Source: Paracoccus lichenicola (GTDB taxonomy: Bacteria > Pseudomonadota > Alphaproteobacteria > Rhodobacterales > Rhodobacteraceae). Taken from it: 64,000 bases of DNA. The DNA lies in the NCBI RefSeq assembly GCF_009708075.1, contig NZ_WMBT01000002.1, positions 186,001 to 250,000 of the forward strand. Reading direction: 5' to 3'. Numbering within the stretch: the first letter of the stretch is position 1; every line of letters starts with the position of its first letter. The translations under genes and the position numbers were made by a program. This document shows, piece after piece, positions 58,854-64,000 of the stretch. Below the pieces are notes generated by a model that was not told the origin of the DNA, searched no databases, and worked only from the letters and a program-made list of their open reading frames with translations.

Positions 58854-59348
58854 ATGGCAGGCAGCGTCAACAAGGTCATCCTGATCGGCAATCTGGGCGC
58901 CGATCCCGAAATCCGCACCTTCCAGAACGGCGGCAAGATCGCGAACCTGCGCATCGCCACGTCCGAGTCCTGGAAGGACCGCAACACGGGCGAGCGCAAG
59001 GAACGGACCGAATGGCATTCCGTCGTCATTCATTCCGAACCCCTGATCCGCGTGGCCGAGCAGTACCTGAAGAAGGGCAGCAAGATCTATGTCGAGGGGC
59101 AACTGGAAACCCGCAAATGGCAGGACCAGTCGGGCGCCGACCGCTATTCGACCGAGGTGGCGTTGCGCCCGTTCCGCAGCGAGTTGACGATGCTGGACGG
59201 CCGGAGCGGTCCGGGCGGCGGCGGCCGGGACCAGGGCGGATCCGGCGGCTATGACGAATACGACCGGGGCGGCTCGTCGTCGGGCGGCGGCGGCAGCCAG
59301 GGCGGCGGCAGCAGCCGCAGCGACTACGACGACGAAATCCCGTTCTGA
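58854..59348 (+). CDS. ssb: Single-stranded DNA-binding protein
   Basis: The 164-residue protein has an OB-fold (about 1-110; [40 protein letters not shown]), a Gly/Ser-rich flexible linker and the acidic tip DDEIPF that recruits replication and repair enzymes. It protects single-stranded DNA. Length and layout are standard. Confidence 0.97.
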   Translation: MAGSVNKVILIGNLGADPEIRTFQNGGKIANLRIATSESWKDRNTGERKERTEWHSVVIHSEPLIRVAEQYLKKGSKIYVEGQLETRKWQDQSGADRYSTEVALRPFRSELTMLDGRSGPGGGGRDQGGSGGYDEYDRGGSSSGGGGSQGGGSSRSDYDDEIPF

Positions 59349-59366
59349 TCTGGCTGGCGGGGCGCC

Positions 59367-60482
59367 TTAGCGGGCGTCCCGCAGCACATCGGCCAGCAGG
59401 CCCGGCTGCACGTCGTCGCTGACGAAAGCCTCGCCGATGCCGCGCGCCAGGACAAAGCGCAGGCGGCCGTCCACCACCTTCTTGTCCTGCCCCATCAGCG
59501 CGATCAACGCCGCGTCGTCGGGCAGATCGCCCGGAATGTCGCGGATCGCGGCGGGCATCCCCATCTGCCGCAGATGGTCCAGCACGCGCGAGGGCGCCTC
59601 CTGGCTGCACAGGCCCATGCGGGCGGACAGGTCGAAGGCCAGGGCGCAGCCGATCGCCACGCCTTCGCCATGCAGCAGGCGCGCGGAATAGCCGGTGGCC
59701 GATTCCAGCGCGTGGCCGAAGGTATGGCCCAGGTTCAGCAGCGCGCGTTCCCCCTGTTCTGTCTCGTCCCGCGTGACGATCCCGGCCTTCATCGCGACGG
59801 AATGGGCCACGGCGTGCTGGCGGAGCGCCATGTCGTCGCGCAACTTCGGGGCGTTTACCTCCAGCCATTCGAAGAAATCGGCATCGCCAAGCAGCCCGTA
59901 TTTCGCGACCTCGCCATAGCCCGCCAGGAAGTCGCGCGGGGTCAGCGTGTCCAGCACGGCGATGTCGGCCAGCACCAGGGACGGCTGGTGGAACGCGCCG
60001 ATCAGGTTCTTGCCATGGCGGCTGTTGATGCCGGTCTTGCCGCCGACGCTGCTGTCCACCTGCGCCAGCAACGTCGTGGGGATCTGCACGAAGCGCACGC
60101 CCCGGCGCATGATGGCCGCGGCGAAGCCCACCAGATCGCCGATCACGCCGCCGCCGAAGGCCACCACGATGTCGCGCCGCTCGACCCGCTGGTCCAGCAG
60201 CCATTCGACGGTCGCGGTCAGGTGGGGCCAGCTTTTCGTGGACTCGCCGGGGGGCAGGACCAGGGCCTCGGACACGATGCCCTGCACCGTCAGCGCCGCT
60301 TGCAGCCGCTTCAGATGCAGCCCCGCCACGGTTTCATCCGTGACGATGGCCACGCGCGGGCGCCGCAGCAGGGGCGCGATTTCCCCGCCCGCGCGGTCGA
60401 TCAGCCCCGGCCCGATGCGCACGTCATAGGCGCGATCGCCCAGGGGGACATGAACGGTGACGGGGTCGGGATGATGGGTCAT
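59367..60482 (-). CDS. aroB: 3-dehydroquinate synthase
   Basis: The 371-residue NAD- and metal-dependent enzyme closes DAHP to 3-dehydroquinate in the shikimate pathway. FGGGVIGDLVGFAAA, IPTTLLAQVDSSVGGKTGIN and NLGHTFGHALE are the signatures, with the metal-binding Glu and His residues in place. The ATG at 60482 overlaps the aroK stop by four bases (ATGA), giving the common aroK-aroB pair. Confidence 0.96.
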   Translation of the reverse strand: MTHHPDPVTVHVPLGDRAYDVRIGPGLIDRAGGEIAPLLRRPRVAIVTDETVAGLHLKRLQAALTVQGIVSEALVLPPGESTKSWPHLTATVEWLLDQRVERRDIVVAFGGGVIGDLVGFAAAIMRRGVRFVQIPTTLLAQVDSSVGGKTGINSRHGKNLIGAFHQPSLVLADIAVLDTLTPRDFLAGYGEVAKYGLLGDADFFEWLEVNAPKLRDDMALRQHAVAHSVAMKAGIVTRDETEQGERALLNLGHTFGHALESATGYSARLLHGEGVAIGCALAFDLSARMGLCSQEAPSRVLDHLRQMGMPAAIRDIPGDLPDDAALIALMGQDKKVVDGRLRFVLARGIGEAFVSDDVQPGLLADVLRDAR

Positions 60483-61030
60483 GGCGTCTCGATCACAAGG
60501 TGGGGGTCGGCGGCGCGGATGGCCTCCAGCAGGCGGGTCGTGGCGGCATCGACGCTGTCGCCGGGGCGGGCGGGAAAGGTCAGTTCGGCCAAGGCGTAGG
60601 TCGGGTCGCGTTCGGCCAGCAGGCGGGCCAGCGTGCCCCGGGGGTCGGCGGTCTTCAGCAAGGGCCGCGTGCTGCGCTGGCGCACCCGGTGCCACAGCGT
60701 GTCCAGGTCGCAGGACAGCCAGACCGACAGGCCCGCCGCCTTGATGGCCGCGCGGTTGCGGTCCTGCATCCAGGCGCCCCCGCCGGTCGAAATCACGCGC
60801 GGCGATTCCCGCAGGATGCGCGCGATCACCTGCGCCTCGCGGTCGCGAAAGAACGCCTCGCCGTCACGGGCGAAGATCTCGGATATGGACATGGCCGCCG
60901 CCGTCTCGATCTCGACATCCGAATCGGTGAAGGGCACATGCAGCCGCCGGGCCAGTTCCGACCCGAGCGCGGTCTTGCCGGCCCCCATCATCCCGACCAG
61001 CACGATATGGCGCCTCAGGCGCTGGCGCAT
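60479..61030 (-). CDS. aroK: Shikimate kinase
   Basis: The 183-residue kinase phosphorylates shikimate. Walker A is GMMGAGKT (13-20), the shikimate-binding DSDVEIE follows at about 37-43, and STGGGAW is the other conserved loop. The lid region RPLLKTADPRGTLARLLAERD is intact. The ATG at 61030 gives the family N-terminus; an earlier in-frame start at 61396 lies across the divergent genes. It is translationally coupled to aroB. Confidence 0.95.
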   Translation of the reverse strand: MRQRLRRHIVLVGMMGAGKTALGSELARRLHVPFTDSDVEIETAAAMSISEIFARDGEAFFRDREAQVIARILRESPRVISTGGGAWMQDRNRAAIKAAGLSVWLSCDLDTLWHRVRQRSTRPLLKTADPRGTLARLLAERDPTYALAELTFPARPGDSVDAATTRLLEAIRAADPHLVIETP

Positions 61031-61156
61031 GTCATCCCCCCGTTTCCTGGGCCGACTGAATGGCGTGATCTTTCGGAAAATGCCATATACATTCCGGCCG
61101 AACCGGCGGAAGACCGGTCCGAGACACGAAAACAACGATGAACGAGGCGAAATCCG

Positions 61157-61324
61157 ATGCGGCTGCTCAAGGTTCTGGTGGTGCTGATTCTGGCGGCGGT
61201 GATCGGCCTGGCCGGCTACGCCTATTTCGGCGACATGCAGCCGGTCCGGTCCGAGGTGCGCAGCCCTGTCAGCGGCGCCCCTGCCCCGGCGGCGGCCACG
61301 GAAGACGGGACCGGGACCGAGTGA
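61157..61324 (+). CDS. Small single-pass membrane protein, 55 residues
   Basis: The 55-residue product has a positively charged start (MRLLK), one hydrophobic helix (residues 5-24, VLVVLILAAVIGLAGYAYF) and an acidic/Ala/Pro tail. The stop overlaps the GTG start of the next gene (GTGA), which supports real translation. It could be a membrane peptide or an uncleaved signal anchor. Function unknown. Confidence 0.65.
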   Translation: MRLLKVLVVLILAAVIGLAGYAYFGDMQPVRSEVRSPVSGAPAPAAATEDGTGTE

Positions 61325-62790
61325 CGGGTTCCCTCTCCCGCCTGCTGCCCTTGGCCCTTGCGCTTGGCCTGGGCTGTCCCGCTTCGGCCGAGCCACCGCT
61401 GTCGGCCAGCGACTGGCTGTCGGGCAGCGTGCGCGGGCCGGACCGCGAAAGTTCGGCCTGGCGGCCGGGCGACAAGCCGCCCCCCGGCCTGCCCGGCGCG
61501 TCCGGTCCCAAGCCGGTGGCCGCGACGGGCGAGGTGGGATCGGTCCAGGTCACACGTCTGGGCAACGGCAATCCCGATGCGGCGGGCCTGATGACGGCGC
61601 GCAAGGCGGGCCTTCCGGCGAACCTGTGGGAAGGCAGCGGCCCTGCCGCGCTGGCCGACCTGATCCTGCGCACGCCTGCGCGCCTGCCCGCGATGAACGC
61701 CCTGCTGGACCGCATCCTTGTCACGCAACTGATCCCGCCCCCTGCCGAACCCGGCGCGCCGCAGGGCACGCTGTTCCTGGCCCGCGCCGACCGGCTGCTG
61801 GATGCGGGGGCGCTGGACCGGGCGCAGGCGCTGCTGATCGCCGCCGGTCCCAGCGATCCCGAAATCTTCCGGCGCCTGTTCGACATCTCGCTGCTGAAGG
61901 GGGACGAGGGGCGGGCCTGCGACATCATGAACACCACCCCCGGCATCGCCCCCAGCTTTGCCGCACGGATCTTCTGCCTGGCGCAGACCGGTGATTGGGC
62001 CGCCGCCGCGATCAGCCTGCACGGGGCCGAAATCCTGGGCCTGCTGGACGACCGGCAGGCGGTGCTGCTGACGCATTTCCTGGACGATGCCTATGTGGAC
62101 AGCGACCAGATGCTGCCCCCGTCCGACCGCATGACCCCCCTGGATTTCCGCATCCACGAGGCGATCGGCCAGCCCTTGCCCACATCGTCCCTGCCCATCG
62201 CCTTCGCCCATTCCGACCTGCGCCCCAACAACGGCTGGAAGGCCCGGCTGGAGGCGGCGGAACGGCTGGCCCGCGCCGGTGCCATCGCGCCCGCCACCCT
62301 GCGCGCGCTTTACAGCGAACAGAAGCCCGCGGCATCGGGCGGGGTGTGGGAACGCGCGGGCGCCATGCGCACGCTGGAGGCCGCGCTGGCCGGCGGCGAC
62401 CCCTCGCCCGCGCTGCCCCGGGCCTTTGACGAGTTCCGCAAGGCGGGCATGGCCGACGTGCTGGCCGCCATGATCGCCGCCGACCTGCCCGAGGGGGGCG
62501 AGGGTCCGTCGGCCGAGATCGCGACCAGGCTGCGCCAATGGCAGGGCCTGCCGACCCCGGTGCCGCTGGTCCTGGACGCAGGCCTGAAGGCCGATCCCGT
62601 CGTGGCCCCCGCCACCCATCAGGGCGAGGCGCTGCTGAACGCCATGGCCGACATCGACGCGGGCCTGGACGGTGACCTGCCCCGCGCGGGCCGGGGCCTT
62701 GCCACCCTGCGCGCCCTTGGCCTGACGGCCGAGGCCGATGGGGCGGCGGCGCAACTGTCGCTGCTGCCGGTGATGCGGCAAGACCCATGA
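61321..62790 (+). CDS. Conserved hypothetical periplasmic protein
   Basis: The 489-residue protein begins with GTG and a signal peptide (MTGSLSRLLPLALALGLG, cleaved before EPP). The mature part is helical and Ala/Leu-rich with repeated helix pairs (ALDRAQALLIAAGPSDPEIF, GDEGRACDIMNTTPG), suggesting a tetratricopeptide-like solenoid. I do not recognise a named family. It overlaps the small membrane protein gene by four bases at its start and xerD by four at its end, so the three genes are coupled. Confidence 0.72.
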   Translation: MTGSLSRLLPLALALGLGCPASAEPPLSASDWLSGSVRGPDRESSAWRPGDKPPPGLPGASGPKPVAATGEVGSVQVTRLGNGNPDAAGLMTARKAGLPANLWEGSGPAALADLILRTPARLPAMNALLDRILVTQLIPPPAEPGAPQGTLFLARADRLLDAGALDRAQALLIAAGPSDPEIFRRLFDISLLKGDEGRACDIMNTTPGIAPSFAARIFCLAQTGDWAAAAISLHGAEILGLLDDRQAVLLTHFLDDAYVDSDQMLPPSDRMTPLDFRIHEAIGQPLPTSSLPIAFAHSDLRPNNGWKARLEAAERLARAGAIAPATLRALYSEQKPAASGGVWERAGAMRTLEAALAGGDPSPALPRAFDEFRKAGMADVLAAMIAADLPEGGEGPSAEIATRLRQWQGLPTPVPLVLDAGLKADPVVAPATHQGEALLNAMADIDAGLDGDLPRAGRGLATLRALGLTAEADGAAAQLSLLPVMRQDP

Positions 62791-63728
62791 TCGCCGATCA
62801 TCGCGCCATATCGGCCTTTCTGGACGCCAAGGCCGCCGAATCGGGATCCGCCCGCAACACGGTCCTGGCCTATGGGCGCGACCTGCGCGACCTGTCGGAC
62901 TGGCTGGCCGGGCGCGGGCTGGCGATGGCCGACCTGACCCGCGAACGGGTCGAGGATTACCTGGCCCATTGCGACGCCCAAGGCCTGTCGCGGGCGACGC
63001 GGGCGCGGCGGTTGTCGTCCATCCGGCAGTTCACGCGTTTCGCGCTGGAGGAAGGCTGGCGCGACGACGACCCCGCCATCCGCATCAGCGGGCCGGGCCG
63101 CGCCAGGCGCCTGCCCAAGATCCTGGACCGCTCCGAGATCGAGGCCCTGCTGGCCGCCGCCCCGCTTGTCGGCCGGTCCGACGCCGAGCGGGCGCGAAAC
63201 CTGTGCCTGATCGAACTGCTCTACGCCACCGGGATGCGCGTCAGCGAGCTGGTCGCCCTGCCTGCCGCCACCTGCCGGGGCGATCCGCGCGTGCTGCTGA
63301 TCCGCGGCAAGGGCGACAAGGAACGCATGGTGCCGCTGACCCCGCCGGCCCGGCGCGCGCTGGCGGCCTGGCTGGCGATCCGCGACGATGCGCCCAAGGA
63401 CAGCGCGCTTGGCCGCCTGGTCGCCGGCAAGGGCGCGCGGTGGCTGTTTCCCGCCCCCGGCGTGGCGGGCCACATGCCGCGCCAGAGCTTCGGACGGCTT
63501 CTGAACGACATGGCGGTGGCGGCGGGCGTGTCGCCGTCGCGCGTGACGCCGCATGTCATCCGCCACGCATTCGCCACGCACCTGCTGGAAGGCGGCGCCG
63601 ACCTGCGATCCATCCAGACCCTGCTGGGCCATGCCGACCTGGGCACGACCGAGATCTATACCCATGTCCTGGACAGCCGGATGCGCGACCTGGTCCTGAC
63701 CCATCACCCTCTGGCGAAGAAAGCCTGA
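62787..63728 (+). CDS. xerD: Site-specific tyrosine recombinase XerD
   Basis: The 313-residue recombinase resolves chromosome dimers at dif with XerC. The N-terminal core-binding domain (1-100) is followed by the catalytic domain with Arg151 (GMRVSEL), Lys175 (GKGDKER), His256 and Arg259 (HVIRHAFATHLLEGG), His282 (GHADLG) and nucleophile Tyr291 (EIYTHV). This is the full set. A XerC identity is not excluded but the sequence and position fit XerD. The start overlaps the previous stop (ATGA). It is a housekeeping enzyme, with no attachment site or island beside it. Confidence 0.92.
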   Translation: MIADHRAISAFLDAKAAESGSARNTVLAYGRDLRDLSDWLAGRGLAMADLTRERVEDYLAHCDAQGLSRATRARRLSSIRQFTRFALEEGWRDDDPAIRISGPGRARRLPKILDRSEIEALLAAAPLVGRSDAERARNLCLIELLYATGMRVSELVALPAATCRGDPRVLLIRGKGDKERMVPLTPPARRALAAWLAIRDDAPKDSALGRLVAGKGARWLFPAPGVAGHMPRQSFGRLLNDMAVAAGVSPSRVTPHVIRHAFATHLLEGGADLRSIQTLLGHADLGTTEIYTHVLDSRMRDLVLTHHPLAKKA

Positions 63729-63731
63729 AGG

Positions 63732-64000
63732 ATGCCGGACCTGCGCCATCCCGCGAACGCCCGGACGGCGGGGATCCTGCTGATGCTGGCCGCGATCCTG
63801 GGCTTCACCATGATGGACGCGACGGCGAAACACCTGACCCAGACCTATCACCCCGCCCAGGTCGTCTGGGCGCGCTTTGTCGGCAACCTGCTGATCTTCG
63901 CCGTCCTCTTTCGCGCCGCGATGTTTCCGCTGCTGCGCACCCGCCGTCCCGGCCTGCAATGCGCCCGCGCGCTGATGCAGCTTGGATCGGTCGGGCTGTT
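63732..64000 (+). CDS. EamA/DMT-family transporter, N-terminal part (3' end outside window)
   Basis: The visible 89 residues start MPDLRHPANARTAGILLMLA and contain FTMMDATAKHLTQTYHPAQVVWARF, the usual first repeat of drug/metabolite transporters (EamA domain), with hydrophobic helices. The gene runs off the end of the window. Substrate unknown. It starts three bases after xerD and is likely in the same transcript. Confidence 0.85.
   Translation, partial: MPDLRHPANARTAGILLMLAAILGFTMMDATAKHLTQTYHPAQVVWARFVGNLLIFAVLFRAAMFPLLRTRRPGLQCARALMQLGSVGL

Noticed and set aside
62787-63728. Tyrosine recombinase as a sign of an integrative element
   Set aside because: All residues fit housekeeping XerD, it is coupled to native genes, and no attachment site, tRNA or cargo is present.

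Overview
The window is one contiguous piece of a high-GC (roughly two-thirds G+C by eye) alphaproteobacterial chromosome of the Rhodobacteraceae type, most probably a Paracoccus or close relative. The reasons are the phaR/phasin/phaC/phaZ polyester cluster, a membrane-anchored cytochrome c552 that matches Paracoccus CycM through its CKACH haem site, the small SRP RNA beside the propionyl-CoA carboxylase genes, and many conserved Rhodobacteraceae neighbour pairs. I count 62 protein genes (two cut by the window ends), one tRNA-Ser(GGA) and one SRP RNA. I see no rRNA, CRISPR array, insertion sequence or prophage.

Layout. 1-5457: end of a LysE-type exporter, xanthine phosphoribosyltransferase, a PRC-barrel secreted protein, then ppiD-trpE and tRNA-Ser on the minus strand. 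5496-10463: polyhydroxyalkanoate granule genes (regulator phaR, phasin, synthase phaC, depolymerase phaZ). 10460-17254: two alpha/beta hydrolases, thrS, a cold-shock gene, a DsbA-like oxidoreductase and a Bcr/CflA-type efflux pump with a palindromic operator. 16571-21389: a fructose-type ABC uptake operon, frcBCAK, with a divergent ROK regulator. 21515-29336: rpsD, ychF, a sigma factor fused to an anti-sigma-like tail, cobS followed by a low-GC HEPN-like gene where cobT would be expected, an old yellow enzyme and tex. 29500-41618: a long minus-strand run with polyamine-type permeases and ATPase, a phytoene-synthase-like gene, cysS, a glycosyltransferase and yejABEF. 41752-45863: cycM, pheA, an SRPBCC protein and a CpdB-like phosphoesterase.

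45901-54706 is the propionate branch: pccB, pccA and methylmalonyl-CoA mutase convert propionyl-CoA to succinyl-CoA, with three small lipoprotein genes and other small unknowns between them. 54839-64000 holds a glycosyltransferase, a second HEPN-like gene, a small methyltransferase, hom, a lytic transglycosylase, ssb, aroK-aroB, two envelope proteins, xerD and the start of an EamA transporter.

Many genes are translationally coupled by ATGA, GTGA or TGATG overlaps (frcC-frcA-frcK, potB-potC-potA, yejB-yejE-yejF-glycosyltransferase, cysS-phytoene synthase-like, aroK-aroB, the chain ending in xerD). The parts that stand out are two unrelated low-GC patches (the HEPN-like gene after cobS and the last third of cysS), the sigma/anti-sigma fusion, a dispersed GGATATTT hairpin repeat that encodes the start of frcK, and several palindromic operators placed on recognisable promoters.
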